Source: DASPWV01 sp046727855 (GTDB lineage Bacteria > Acidobacteriota > Vicinamibacteria > Vicinamibacterales > UBA2999). From it: a stretch of DNA of 44,296 nucleotides. The stretch covers positions 1-44,296 of the forward strand of contig JBKPDL010000064.1 of the NCBI GenBank assembly GCA_046727855.1, read 5' to 3'. Positions 6,125 through 15,589 of this stretch are shown here, piece after piece. The first letter of the stretch is position 1. Each line of letters starts with the position of its first letter. The notes beneath the pieces were generated by a model. That model made no database searches. It worked only from the letters and a program-made list of their open reading frames with translations, and was not told where the DNA came from. The position numbers and the translations under genes are program-made.

Positions 6125-7792
6125 ATGACTGACGCCGTAGAAGTCGTGCCGCTCGGCGGCCTCGGCGAGTTCGGCCTCAACATGATGGCGATCTCGTGTG
6201 GGGAGACGACCATCGTCATCGACGCGGGCTCCATGTTCCCAGAACCCGAGCTTCTCGGCGTCGATCTGATCATCCCGGATCTGTCGTACCTCGAAGCCCG
6301 CCGCGGGACGATCAAAGCCCTCATCCTGACGCATGCCCACGAAGATCACATCGGCGCCATTCCGTACGTGCTGCCGCTCGTTGACGGGCCGACGTACGGC
6401 ACGCCGCTGACGCTCGCCTTCATTCAACCGAAGCTCGAGGACCACGGCATCGACGCCGCTCGCGGCCTTGTTTCGGTCAAGCCGCGCGACACGTTTTCGA
6501 TCGGTCCGTTTCAGATCGAATTCATTCGCGTCACGCACAGCATGCCGGACTGCATGGCGGTGGCCATCCGGACGCCGCAGGGACTGCTGCTGCACACGGG
6601 CGATTTCAAAATCGATCAGACGCCGCTCGACGGCGAGCCGTTCGATCTCCATCGCTTCGCGCAGCTCGGCGCCGAGGGGGTGCTCGCGCTTTTCGCCGAC
6701 AGCACCAACATCGACCGGCGCGGCTACACCGGTTCCGAACTCGACGTGCAGGAGGCCTTCGAGGAGATCTTCACGAGCACCGAAGGCAAGATCGTGGTCG
6801 CGGCGTTTGCGTCGAGCATTTACCGGCTGCAGATCCTCACGGATCTTGCGGTCCAGTTCGATCGCAAGGTGGCGTTTGTCGGCCGCGGCATGATCGACAA
6901 CTCCCTGATTGCGCAGAAGCTTGGGTACCTGAAGATTCCTGCCGGCGTTGTCATTCGCGACAGCGATGTGCCGAGCTTCCCTTCGCAGGACATCCTTTGT
7001 CTTGCCACGGGATCGCAGGGCGAGCCCAATGCTGCCCTGTCGCGCATCGCGATCGACGATCACCGGTCGGTGAGGCTGACGTCACCAGATTGCGTCGTCA
7101 TCTCCGCGCGCGCCATTCCCGGCAACGAAAAGGCGATCGGCCGCACCATCAACCACATCGCGCGCCGCGGCGTCGACGTCATTACCGAGTCGTCCAAGCA
7201 CGTCCATGTTTCGGGCCATGGCTCCGAAGAGGAATTGAAGCTGGTGCTGTCGTTAGTGCGGCCCAGGTACTTCGTGCCGATCCACGGCGAATTCCGTCAG
7301 CTCGCGCGGCACGCGCGCGTTGCCAAGCTTGTAACGAGTGGTTTGCCAGCGCGCGTCGAGGTCCTGACACCAGAGAACGGCGACCTGCTGAGATTTGATG
7401 GTGAGGGCGGCCGGCTTGCGGACAAGGTGCCGGCCGGGCGCGTGCTCATCGACGGCACGCGGGTAGGAGAGGTCGGTGACGAGGTTCTACGCGACCGCCA
7501 GCATCTTGCCGCGGATGGGCTGGTTGTGCCGGTCGTCACCATCAGCCGCCAGACGGGCATCGTCGAAGGCACGCCCGAGTTAATCGCTCGCGGATTCGTA
7601 ACCGATACCGAGTCCGATGGAGTCCTTTCCGAAGCATCGCGCTTGATCACCACGGTTATTGCTGAGGCAAGCGTTGAAGAGCGCACCGATCCCGGCCTCA
7701 TGAGCGAGAAGGTGCGTGTCGAATTGCGGCGCTACCTGCGAAAACGAACGGGACGCCGGCCGATGGTGTTGCCGGTGGTCATGGAGATCTGA
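6125..7792 (+). CDS. rnj: Ribonuclease J (metallo-beta-lactamase exo/endoribonuclease)
   Basis: RNase J degrades and matures mRNA and rRNA. It is 555 residues, the normal size. The metallo-beta-lactamase signature THAHEDHIGAIPYV lies at about residues 68-81, followed by LLHTGDFKIDQTP (motif III Asp) and the beta-CASP region with ISARAIPGNEKAIG and HVHVSGHGSEEELK. A C-terminal domain of about 100 residues follows (from about VEVLTPENGD). No RNase E is in the window, so this could be the main decay nuclease, but absence here proves nothing. The stop overlaps the ftsK start by one nucleotide (TGATG), so translation is coupled. The 203-nt upstream gap holds two palindromes. Confidence 0.96.
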   Translation: MTDAVEVVPLGGLGEFGLNMMAISCGETTIVIDAGSMFPEPELLGVDLIIPDLSYLEARRGTIKALILTHAHEDHIGAIPYVLPLVDGPTYGTPLTLAFIQPKLEDHGIDAARGLVSVKPRDTFSIGPFQIEFIRVTHSMPDCMAVAIRTPQGLLLHTGDFKIDQTPLDGEPFDLHRFAQLGAEGVLALFADSTNIDRRGYTGSELDVQEAFEEIFTSTEGKIVVAAFASSIYRLQILTDLAVQFDRKVAFVGRGMIDNSLIAQKLGYLKIPAGVVIRDSDVPSFPSQDILCLATGSQGEPNAALSRIAIDDHRSVRLTSPDCVVISARAIPGNEKAIGRTINHIARRGVDVITESSKHVHVSGHGSEEELKLVLSLVRPRYFVPIHGEFRQLARHARVAKLVTSGLPARVEVLTPENGDLLRFDGEGGRLADKVPAGRVLIDGTRVGEVGDEVLRDRQHLAADGLVVPVVTISRQTGIVEGTPELIARGFVTDTESDGVLSEASRLITTVIAEASVEERTDPGLMSEKVRVELRRYLRKRTGRRPMVLPVVMEI

Positions 7793-10158
7793 TGGCTCGA
7801 AGTGGTTCAACACTGTCGCGACGACTCAGTGAAGTGGTCGGCGTCGCGCTTTTTGCCGCGGCGCTGATTTGGCTGATTGCGGTCGCCAGTTACGACCCGA
7901 ACGACCCGGTGTGGTTCTTTACCTCGGGAACGAACGATATTCCGGCCAACTTCGTTGGACGCGTCGGCGCGTTCCTAGCCGAGTTGTCGTTTCAGTTATT
8001 CGGCTACGGTTCGTATCTCATACCCGCGCTGATCGCGATTGCGGGCTGGCACTACTTCTGGTGCCGTGAGATCGACGCGATTTACACCAAGCTGACCGGT
8101 GCTGGCCTGGCGTTGTCGTGCGCGAGCGCGTTTATGAGCCTCGCGCTCGGCAGCGTGAAGGTGAGTGAGCGGCCCTTTCGCGCCGGCGGCTACGCGGGCG
8201 ACCTGGTTGCGCGGTGGATGTCGGAGTACCTCAGCCGCATGGGCTCGATCATCGTCATCCTCACGCTGCTCTTTGTGGCGGTGATCCTTGCCACCCAGTT
8301 TTCGTTTGGCCGTTTGTTCAACATCGTATTTGGCTTCCTCGGCGCTGGCCTGACGCAGACATGGCAATCGCTACGCAATCGTATGGAGGAGCGGCGAAAA
8401 GCGAAACAGCGTTTGGAAGTCATCGCCAAACACGTCAAGAAAGGTACGGCGTCGCCCGAGTTGCTCAAAGCGGCGGTGGAACGCGCCGCTCGTCCGGAAA
8501 CCGCGGCGCCAAAGCCCAAGACCCGTGGGCTGGAGCGGGAGGAGGAAGAGGAAGACGAGCTCGACGAATTTGACCATCGACCTTCGGCGCTCGCAACGCG
8601 CGCGACGCCTCCGGTTGTGCAGAAGCGCGCGCTCCAGTCACCGGGTGCTGCGCCATTGCCGCTGCCGCTCGAACCGCGCAGTCCAGCCGAGCGCCGCCTC
8701 AGCGGCTACACGCTACCGCCCCCCTCCCTGTTGGACCCGCCGAAAGCGGAACGAAAGATCGACGAGCGTGAGTTGATGGAAGCGGCGCGCCTGCTCGAGG
8801 AGAAGTGCCGCGAGTTTGCCGTGGAAGGCGCGGTCGTCCAGATTCATCCCGGTCCGGTCGTGACGACGTTCGAGTTCAAACCCGATGCCGGCGTGAAATA
8901 CAGCAGGGTCACTGGACTCGCCGACGATCTGTGTCTCGCAATGCAGGCGGAATCGGTGCTGATCGAACGGATTCCTGGCAAGTCGACGGTCGGCATCCAG
9001 ATCCCGAATCCCAATCGCGAAGCCATTTCGTTGCGCGAACTGCTCGAATCAGAAGCCTATCAGCGCTCGACCTCGAAGCTCACCCTCGCGCTGGGCAAAA
9101 CGATTCATGGCGAGCCGTTCATGACCGACCTCGCCAGCATGCCGCATCTTTTGATTGCAGGATCCACGGGAACCGGAAAGTCAGTCGGCCTCAACGCGAT
9201 GCTCACGAGCATGCTGTATCGCGCGACGCCGGACGACGTGCGTTTCATCATGATCGATCCCAAGCGGCTGGAGCTTGGCGTATACGAGGACATCCCGCAC
9301 CTCCTGTCGCCGGTCGTGGTCGATCCCAAGAAGGCGTCCAACGCACTGCGCTGGGCGGTGCGTGAGATGGAGGAACGCTACAAGACGCTCGCCGCATTCG
9401 GTGTGCGCAACATCGAACAGTACAACCGCAACATGCGGCAACTCATCGACGGCAAAGAACACACCGAGAGTGGCGAAGCGCCGCGGCTGTTGCCCTTCGT
9501 CGTCGTGGTGGTCGACGAGCTCGCCGACCTGATGATGGTCGCCGGCAACGAGGTTGAGGAATCGATCGCACGGCTGGCGCAAATGGCCCGCGCCGTTGGA
9601 ATTCATTTGATTCTCGCGACACAGCGTCCGTCAGTGGACGTCATCACCGGCTTGATCAAAGCGAATCTTCCCGCCCGCATCTCGTTCCGCGTGTCATCGA
9701 AGATCGACTCGCGCACGATTCTCGACGGCAATGGCGCCGAGCAGCTCCTTGGCAGGGGCGACATGCTGTTTCTGCCGCCCGCCTCGTCGCAGAAGGTGCG
9801 TCTGCACGGGCCGTATATCTCCGAGCAGGAGTCGGCGCGCCTCGCCAGCTTCCTCCGCAAGCAAGGCAAACCTGTGTTCGATGAAACCATTACCGCGGAA
9901 GACGAAAAGGGCGGAGCGGACAAGATCGAGTTCGAGAAAGACGAGCTCTACGACGAAGCCGCACGCATCGTCGTGCAAAGCGGCCAAGCGTCGATTTCAT
10001 ATCTGCAGCGCAAGATGCGCATTGGTTTCAGCCGCGCGGCACGCCTCGTCGACATGATGGAGGCCGAAGGGCTCGTGTCGCCGGCCACCGGTGGCAAGCC
10101 GCGCGAGGTGCTGGTTGGCCGCGAGTACTTCGACGAAGTGGACGCGCAGCTGCGATGA
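7792..10158 (+). CDS. ftsK: DNA translocase FtsK/SpoIIIE
   Basis: FtsK pumps chromosomal DNA at the division septum. The 788-residue protein has about four membrane spans in the first 175 residues (for example VALFAAALIWLIAVASY and IIVILTLLFVAVILATQF). A charged linker with an acidic patch follows (about 190-320), then the motor domain with Walker A GSTGTGKS at about residues 457-464 and Walker B VVVVVDELADLMM at about 571-583. The C-terminal gamma winged-helix (from about 725, ISYLQRKMRIGFSRAARLVD) normally reads the KOPS sequence. The linker is short compared with E. coli FtsK and closer to SpoIIIE size. It sits between RNase J and a cell-wall amidase, consistent with a division-linked operon. 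Confidence 0.97.
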   Translation: MARSGSTLSRRLSEVVGVALFAAALIWLIAVASYDPNDPVWFFTSGTNDIPANFVGRVGAFLAELSFQLFGYGSYLIPALIAIAGWHYFWCREIDAIYTKLTGAGLALSCASAFMSLALGSVKVSERPFRAGGYAGDLVARWMSEYLSRMGSIIVILTLLFVAVILATQFSFGRLFNIVFGFLGAGLTQTWQSLRNRMEERRKAKQRLEVIAKHVKKGTASPELLKAAVERAARPETAAPKPKTRGLEREEEEEDELDEFDHRPSALATRATPPVVQKRALQSPGAAPLPLPLEPRSPAERRLSGYTLPPPSLLDPPKAERKIDERELMEAARLLEEKCREFAVEGAVVQIHPGPVVTTFEFKPDAGVKYSRVTGLADDLCLAMQAESVLIERIPGKSTVGIQIPNPNREAISLRELLESEAYQRSTSKLTLALGKTIHGEPFMTDLASMPHLLIAGSTGTGKSVGLNAMLTSMLYRATPDDVRFIMIDPKRLELGVYEDIPHLLSPVVVDPKKASNALRWAVREMEERYKTLAAFGVRNIEQYNRNMRQLIDGKEHTESGEAPRLLPFVVVVVDELADLMMVAGNEVEESIARLAQMARAVGIHLILATQRPSVDVITGLIKANLPARISFRVSSKIDSRTILDGNGAEQLLGRGDMLFLPPASSQKVRLHGPYISEQESARLASFLRKQGKPVFDETITAEDEKGGADKIEFEKDELYDEAARIVVQSGQASISYLQRKMRIGFSRAARLVDMMEAEGLVSPATGGKPREVLVGREYFDEVDAQLR

Positions 10159-10189
10159 ACGCTGCGTTGATGGAAGTGGAGTGTTGATC

Positions 10190-12193
10190 ATGAAGCTCTT
10201 CATGTCTCGTGCCACGGCGATCGCGGTGGCGCTCGCTGCCCTGCCGATGGCCGCAGAGGCGCAGAGCGTCAAGGACCGTTACGAGGCGTTGCAGGCCCGC
10301 GAGGCCGAAGTCGCGGCAGCCGTGGACGCGGCTGCCGCGGACCTGCCGGTCAGCGAGCGCGATGATCTGTTGAGACGAGCGCGCGGCGTGATCGCGTCCT
10401 ACGACGACTTCGTGCGAACAAATCGCCGCAGCGGCTACGCCGACAATGCGCTCTTCAATGCGGGCACGCTCGCGCAAGCGTTGGCCGACAAATACAAGCG
10501 GCCTGCCGATCGCACAGCCGCGGAGCGATACTTCGCGCGATTGCGCGCGGAGTATCCATCAAGCTCGCTGCTGAAGTCGGCTGGCCTGAAGGCCAGCCCC
10601 ACCACCTTCTCAGCTGCCAAAGCTTCTGTCGGGGAGTCTGGCCCGGCCGCATCGCGCTCGGCTACTTTGACGAGCATCGATCGCAGCGTGATGCCCGAAG
10701 TCATCCGCATCACGCTCGCGTTCGATCGCGAAGTCGTCTATCACGAGGAACGTCTCGCTGGTCCCGAGCGAGTGTTTTTTGATCTGAAGGGCGTGCGCGC
10801 GGCTGCGCAACTCAAAGACGGCGTGCTGCGCTATCCGGACGATGCGGTTCGGCAGATTCGCGTCGGCCGTCATCCGGACGCGACCGTCCGAGTCGTCCTG
10901 GATCTCGAAGGCGTCACGAAGTACAGCGTGTTCACGATGTACAACCCGTTCAGAGTGGTGGTCGACTGCGAAACGCCGACGCGAACGGCGGCAGCAGCGT
11001 CGCAACCCGCATGGGTGCCCGCCCCGCCGGCTCCGATTGCGGCGGTCTCGATCGCACCCGTGACACCCCCCGCGCCTGTCGCGCGCGAGCGGCGGCCGCC
11101 CGCAGTCACTGTACCGGCACTTCGCTCGAGGCGAACGCCCCCGCTCGCGCCCGTTGCACGCGTCGCACCTGAGCATCGCACCGCTCGACTCGGTGAACCG
11201 GAGCCTCGCTCGGGGCAAGCCCCTCAGCTCGCTGAATCCGACACTCGCTCGGGACAGTCGGCAGCGGTCGCCTCCGAGGTCGGCACCGAGCCCATCGCAC
11301 CCTCCGCACCTATTGCACCCGCCTCCGGCCGCGGCCCTCGCCTTGACGACCCGGAAACTCGCTCGCCGCAGCCTGTTCGAGTGGCTGACCCGGAAGAACC
11401 AGTTTTGACGGTGGACCCCCCGCTCCCGGCGCCGCCTGCGCCTCCGCTCGAATCGAAATCAAACGCCGGCGGCGGCCTTTCGCTCTCGCGTCAGCTCGGC
11501 CTCGGCGTCGCGCGTGTCGTGATCGATCCGGGCCACGGCGGACACGATCCGGGCGCGCAGGGCAAAAACCTCAACGAAGCCGCCCTCACACTCGACGTCG
11601 CGCTTCGTCTCGAGAAGCTGCTTCAGCAAGACGGGTTCGACGTGGTGCTGACACGGCGCAGCGACGTGTACGTCCCGCTCGAAGAACGCACCGCGATCGC
11701 CAATCGCGAAAACGCCGATCTGTTTCTTTCCATTCACGCCAATGCGAGCCGCAACCAAGCCGCGCGCGGGGTAGAAACCTATTTTTTGAGCTTCGCCTCG
11801 TCGCCCGAAGCCGAAGCCGTGGCGGCGCGTGAGAACTCCGCGAGTTCCGGCGGCATGCACAACCTGCCGGACATCATCAAAACGATTGCGCTCAACAACA
11901 AACTGGACGAGTCGCGGGATCTCGCCAGCATGGTGCAGGAAGCGCTCGTGTCGCGATTACGCCGCTCGAACAGAGACATCCGCAACCTCGGCGTCAGGAA
12001 GGCGCCCTTCGTCGTCTTGATTGGCGCCAGTATGCCGAGCGTGCTGGCGGAAGTCTCGTTTCTCACGAACAAAGAGGAACTGCAGCTGCTGAAGACGAGC
12101 GCCTACAAGCAGCGCGTTGCCGAAGCGCTACACGCCGCCGTGATGCGCTACCGCCGGTCGCTCAAAGGCCAAGGGCAGATCGCTGAACAGTAG
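10190..12193 (+). CDS. N-acetylmuramoyl-L-alanine amidase with AMIN domain (AmiC-like)
   Basis: This exported hydrolase cuts the amide bond between peptide stem and glycan in peptidoglycan, typically to separate daughter cells. From the ATG at 10190 (GTGGAG about 10 nt upstream) it has 667 residues. It begins with a signal peptide (cleavage near AEA-QS, residue 24), followed by a helical TPR-like N-terminal part. An AMIN domain lies at about 160-262, and a long Pro/Ala-rich linker at about 263-435 with degenerate PE-x-RSG repeats. The Amidase_3 domain starts at about 440 with VVIDPGHGGHDPGAQG (zinc His), LNEAALTLDV (zinc Glu), SIHANAS (zinc His) and LAEVSFLTN (catalytic Glu). AMIN usually localises the enzyme to the septum. 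It is downstream of ftsK. Confidence 0.94.
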   Translation: MKLFMSRATAIAVALAALPMAAEAQSVKDRYEALQAREAEVAAAVDAAAADLPVSERDDLLRRARGVIASYDDFVRTNRRSGYADNALFNAGTLAQALADKYKRPADRTAAERYFARLRAEYPSSSLLKSAGLKASPTTFSAAKASVGESGPAASRSATLTSIDRSVMPEVIRITLAFDREVVYHEERLAGPERVFFDLKGVRAAAQLKDGVLRYPDDAVRQIRVGRHPDATVRVVLDLEGVTKYSVFTMYNPFRVVVDCETPTRTAAAASQPAWVPAPPAPIAAVSIAPVTPPAPVARERRPPAVTVPALRSRRTPPLAPVARVAPEHRTARLGEPEPRSGQAPQLAESDTRSGQSAAVASEVGTEPIAPSAPIAPASGRGPRLDDPETRSPQPVRVADPEEPVLTVDPPLPAPPAPPLESKSNAGGGLSLSRQLGLGVARVVIDPGHGGHDPGAQGKNLNEAALTLDVALRLEKLLQQDGFDVVLTRRSDVYVPLEERTAIANRENADLFLSIHANASRNQAARGVETYFLSFASSPEAEAVAARENSASSGGMHNLPDIIKTIALNNKLDESRDLASMVQEALVSRLRRSNRDIRNLGVRKAPFVVLIGASMPSVLAEVSFLTNKEELQLLKTSAYKQRVAEALHAAVMRYRRSLKGQGQIAEQ

Positions 12194-12285
12194 AAAACTT
12201 TCGAGTTATCGGTTGCGCTGCAAAATTCGAGTTTAGAAGTTGAATTTCTTTTGACCTGGGACCTGGCAACTGCAACTCGGCGCGG

Positions 12286-12531
12286 TCAGGCGCGAAAGAG
12301 ATTGTGCTGATATCCTTGCGCTTCAATCGTTGACAAGGGACGCCGGCGTCGATACCAGATAATGGCGGCCGCGGCGATCAGCCCAGCGACAAGCGCGCAG
12401 ATCATGATGACGCCAGTCAACCCGAATGCCGCTAGGGCTACTTGGATCATGCCGATGCTGGCCGTCGGCTCTTTGACGACTTCGATGATCGTCGGCGTAA
12501 TCGGTGCCGGCGGTGGCGCTTGAAATAACAT
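12286..12531 (-). CDS. Small single-span membrane protein (81 aa), unknown function
   Basis: A proline-rich N-terminus (APPPAPITPTIIEVVKEP) is followed by a long hydrophobic stretch (about residues 30-59, VALAAFGLTGVIMICALVAG) and then YRRRRP, a positive-inside stop-transfer. The N-terminus should be outside and the short tail inside. No family is recognised. It follows pepA by about 80 nt on the same strand, and its start codon lies at the edge of a direct-repeat block (12529-12600), which may regulate it. No good ribosome-binding site is seen. Amino-acid composition and topology look like a real protein. Confidence 0.6.
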   Translation of the reverse strand: MLFQAPPPAPITPTIIEVVKEPTASIGMIQVALAAFGLTGVIMICALVAGLIAAAAIIWYRRRRPLSTIEAQGYQHNLFRA

Positions 12532-12600
12532 CGTTACATCTCACATCGCGAGATACGCTGACATCGCGCGATGACATCGCGACATCTCAGATCGCGAGAT
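12529..12600. repeat. Two 26-bp near-identical direct repeats with internal palindromes
   Basis: Copies at 12529-12554 and 12575-12600 match at 23 of 26 positions. Each contains ATCTC-N7-GAGAT, an inverted repeat around ATCGC. The spacer holds another partial copy (ACATCGCGCGATGA). The first copy overlaps the ATG of the 81-aa membrane protein gene, and the second ends 12 nt before the pepA stop. The arrangement looks like tandem operator sites for a repressor of the small gene, or an RNA structure controlling its start. No regulator is identified. Confidence 0.55.
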
Positions 12601-12612
12601 CAGCTCCTGCTT

Positions 12613-14121
12613 CTATTTGACACCAGGCCAGCCGCTTCCGCCGGTCCGCGCGAGCTCGACCAACGTTCGGATCATCACGCCAGTCGCCCCTTTCGGCGTC
12701 CACGCTCGTGCTTCGTCGGCCCACGCCGTGCCGGCAATGTCGAGATGCGCCCAGGGCGCGCCGCCGGTGAATTCCTTGAGAAACATCGCCGCGGTGATCG
12801 AACCTGCTGGCCGGCCGGGGCTGTTGATCAAGTCGGCGATGTCGCTCTTCAACTGATCCTTGTACTCGTCGAAGAGCGGCATCGGCCAGATCTTTTCGCC
12901 CGCCTGCTCCGCCGCGCGGCGCACCACGTCGACCCAGCTGTCAGTGCCGAAAAGCCCCGTCGTGATCTTTCCGAGCGCCACGACGACCGCGCCGGTAAGC
13001 GTCGCGACGTCGATGAGATGCGTGGCGCCAAGATGACGCGCATACCAGAGACCGTCGCCAAGAATCAGCCGGCCCTCCGCATCGGTGTTATTCACTTCGA
13101 CGGTGAGTCCGGAAGCGCCTCGCAGGATGTCGCCGGGCTTAGTTGCCCGTCCGTCCGGCATGTTTTCAGTGCACGGCACCACCGCGATCATTCGCAGCGG
13201 AACGCCTTCGAGCGCCGCGATGCGAAGCGCGGCGACAACTGTTGCCCCGCCCGCCATATCATCCTTCATGCGCTCCATGCCGTCGGGGGGTTTCAGTGAC
13301 AGGCCTCCTGTGTCAAACGTGATCCCTTTGCCCACGAGCCCGAGCACAGGGGATGGCGCCGCACCCGGCGGATCGTAGCGAAGCACCAGCACGCGTGGAG
13401 GCTCGGCGCTGCCCCGCGCCACCCCCAGGAGCAACCCCATCTGAAGCAGCTCGATTTGCTTCTCGTCGAGAGTGTCCGCTGTGACATGCGGCACCGCCGC
13501 AAAGGCGCGCGCGCGCGCGACGAATTCGCGCGGCGTCAGGCTGTTGCCCGGTTCGTTGATCAACATGCGCGCCGCATTGATGGCCTCGCCAACGCGTCCG
13601 CCGCGTTCGAGGGCAGCGCTGATGCCGCTGCCGCTCACGCCGCCAATCGCAACGCTGTTGAAGAAGAACCGGCCCTCACTCCGGCTTTTGTACTGACCGC
13701 TGTCGAAGTTCGCGAAGGTCACGCCCTCGCCAATCGCTTCGACCCAGGCCTCGTTGGTCCAGTCCTGCGGGAGATGAAACGCGAGGCGCGCACGCCGTTG
13801 CTGACGCGCCGCCTGACCGGCGCATGCCGCCATTCGTCGAATGCGCTCGACGCCCAGCTCTCCGCGCGGACCAACGCCAACCATCACCACGCGCCGTGTC
13901 TTCCAGCCGTAGTCCAGATGCGTCAGCCAGAGCTCGCACGGCTTACCCGTAAACTCACCCCGATCGAATGCGGCGTTGAGCTCGCCGCCACTGGCGCGAT
14001 CGAACTCGGCGCTCGCGCTGCGATCGTCCTGAACCGCGGGAACGATGAGCAAATCTGCTTCACTGTCTTTCGCTGGGGTGGAGGTCAGGCTGAACTGCGG
14101 GACTGCGTACGCGGGCTGCAT
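12613..14121 (-). CDS. pepA: Leucyl aminopeptidase (M17 family)
   Basis: This cytosolic dizinc/dimanganese exopeptidase releases N-terminal residues from peptides. From the ATG at 14121 it is 502 residues; an upstream extension would overlap the preceding gene and is arginine-rich nonsense. The C-terminal catalytic half has VGKGITFDTGGLSLKPPDGM (metal Lys and Asp), KDDMAGGATV and VNNTDAEGRLILGD (at about residues 340-353, the M17 signature with metal ligands Asp and Glu and the catalytic Arg). The N-terminal domain (from FSLTSTPAKDSEADLLIVPA) is typical of the family but divergent. The start is 17 nt after the stop of the membrane-protein gene, so the two probably share a transcript. Confidence 0.94.
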   Translation of the reverse strand: MQPAYAVPQFSLTSTPAKDSEADLLIVPAVQDDRSASAEFDRASGGELNAAFDRGEFTGKPCELWLTHLDYGWKTRRVVMVGVGPRGELGVERIRRMAACAGQAARQQRRARLAFHLPQDWTNEAWVEAIGEGVTFANFDSGQYKSRSEGRFFFNSVAIGGVSGSGISAALERGGRVGEAINAARMLINEPGNSLTPREFVARARAFAAVPHVTADTLDEKQIELLQMGLLLGVARGSAEPPRVLVLRYDPPGAAPSPVLGLVGKGITFDTGGLSLKPPDGMERMKDDMAGGATVVAALRIAALEGVPLRMIAVVPCTENMPDGRATKPGDILRGASGLTVEVNNTDAEGRLILGDGLWYARHLGATHLIDVATLTGAVVVALGKITTGLFGTDSWVDVVRRAAEQAGEKIWPMPLFDEYKDQLKSDIADLINSPGRPAGSITAAMFLKEFTGGAPWAHLDIAGTAWADEARAWTPKGATGVMIRTLVELARTGGSGWPGVK

Positions 14122-14137
14122 CTGCAGCCAAAGTGTA

Positions 14138-15172
14138 CTACGCGTTCGCGATGGCCGGCATCGCCGGCGGCGGCACCGGCGGAGGCACGATCGACCAACG
14201 CCCAAAGCCGGTCATCAGCGTCGCGCCGAGGCCAGTCGTCCAGATCACGAACTCGACGATGATCCCCGTGGTCAGCAGGAAGAATCCGGCAACGCCGATG
14301 CCGGGCGCGACGCCGAGCACACGTGCCACGAGCGTCGGCGCGACAATGACGATCATGCCGAGCGCCGCTGCCGCAAAGGCATTGTGCCCGCGCCAGCCGA
14401 GCCGATCTTCGATCCATTCGCCAACGCGCGTGGCGAGCGCTGTGAAGCCGAGCACCATCGCGACCGCCCCCGTGAGAATCGCCAGGGGGACGAGCATGAC
14501 GACCAGCGGAATTCCGATGATCGTGATCACGAGCGCGATTGATGCCACTACCACGGCGGGAATAAAGAGGACCTCGGCGACAAGACCGGCAACGAATGCG
14601 CGTCCCGGAGCGGCGGCCGCAGCCTGCCCGATGCGCGCAACCGGGACGCGCGCGATCACGAGCGCGATGATCATCAGCACCGCGAGCAGCGAAACGCGGA
14701 AAATCGCACCGAACAGCGCGAACCAGTGCCCGAAGTGACCGAAGGTAAAAGACGGCAGATACAGGCCGCCGAGGCGAATGGACGACCACTCGCCGATGCT
14801 GACGTTGCTCACGCGTCCGTAGACACGCGCCCCGGCGGCACGTTCGATCGTGCCGCCGACAACCACGATATCGCCGCGGATTTCCGCCTGGGGACCGATG
14901 TCGGCCCCCCCGCCAACGACGATCAAATCGTTTCGAATGCGGCCGTCGACGCGCACTGAACCACCGATTGCGATAACGGCGTCCGACACTTCTTCGTCGC
15001 TCGCCACGGTAATGCTGCGGCCGATGGCAATGCGCGATTCAGTGGTGCGATAGACACGCGGTTCTGATGGGAGCGGCTGTTCTGCAGGAAGGGCTTGGCC
15101 GTGTGAGGAAGCGGTGAGAAATGAACTGACCAGAATCGTCCCTAAAGACACAGCAAATCGCACCCGTGTCAC
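14138..15172 (-). CDS. Membrane protein with N-terminal bactofilin-like (polymer-forming) repeats
   Basis: A signal peptide (MTRVRFAVSLGTILVSSFLTA) is followed by about 110 residues of short beta-helix-like repeats alternating V-x-G-x-I/V and D (for example VRVDGRIRNDLIVVGGGADI, then EIRGDIVVVGGTIERAAGARVYGRVSNVSIG), as in polymer-forming cytoskeletal or bactofilin-like proteins. The rest holds about five to six hydrophobic spans (residues about 155-325). The repeats would face outward if the signal is cleaved. It begins 4 nt after the JAMM stop and precedes pepA. Function is unknown; envelope organisation is a guess from architecture. Confidence 0.72.
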   Translation of the reverse strand: MTRVRFAVSLGTILVSSFLTASSHGQALPAEQPLPSEPRVYRTTESRIAIGRSITVASDEEVSDAVIAIGGSVRVDGRIRNDLIVVGGGADIGPQAEIRGDIVVVGGTIERAAGARVYGRVSNVSIGEWSSIRLGGLYLPSFTFGHFGHWFALFGAIFRVSLLAVLMIIALVIARVPVARIGQAAAAAPGRAFVAGLVAEVLFIPAVVVASIALVITIIGIPLVVMLVPLAILTGAVAMVLGFTALATRVGEWIEDRLGWRGHNAFAAAALGMIVIVAPTLVARVLGVAPGIGVAGFFLLTTGIIVEFVIWTTGLGATLMTGFGRWSIVPPPVPPPAMPAIANA

Positions 15173-15175
15173 CCC

Positions 15176-15559
15176 CTAAGGAACACGGACGAGAGGAACC
15201 TCAACGAAGTTCCCGGATATCAGGCGCCAGGCCCTTACTTCGTCCGGCCCCACGATGACAAAGGTGAAATCCTCGAACGCCTCCTTTCGATCCGTCTCCG
15301 AGGGCACGGCAGGCGAATGGGGATGTGAATGATACGCCCCGACAACGTCGAGACGCAGTTGTCGAGCACGCCGGATAACGCTGAAATGATCCGCGGCCTC
15401 GATCTGGTACCGCCGCCGTGGCTGCGCCGCGGCGTTGCGCGTCGCGATTGAGAGGGTGATTTCGTCGCCTTTCCCGACGAGCAGGCCGCAGCATTCGTCT
15501 GGCGCGGTAGCACGTGCGTGCCGTCCGATCGCGTCGAGCGCTGCGCCAGCGATCTTCAC
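15176..15559 (-). CDS. JAMM/MPN+ metallopeptidase (Mov34/M67 family)
   Basis: This 127-residue protein contains a complete JAMM site: Glu22 (DECCGLLVG), then His77 and His79 (YHSHPHS), Ser87 and Asp90, matching E-xn-H-S-H-x7-S-x2-D exactly. Bacterial members of this size often trim the C-terminus of ubiquitin-like sulfur carriers (ThiS/MoaD/CysO type) or act in related sulfur chemistry. No such carrier is adjacent here, and its neighbours are a CoA-transferase upstream and a membrane protein downstream. The gene starts 30 nt after scoB. All catalytic residues are present, so it should be active; the substrate is unknown. Confidence 0.88.
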   Translation of the reverse strand: MKIAGAALDAIGRHARATAPDECCGLLVGKGDEITLSIATRNAAAQPRRRYQIEAADHFSVIRRARQLRLDVVGAYHSHPHSPAVPSETDRKEAFEDFTFVIVGPDEVRAWRLISGNFVEVPLVRVP

Positions 15560-15589
15560 GGCACGTCGATCATAATCGCAGTGCGCGAT

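Noticed and set aside
5918..7063. 381-codon minus-strand open frame opposite RNase J
   Set aside because: It mirrors the conserved RNase J gene, has Arg/Asp-rich composition and no start context.
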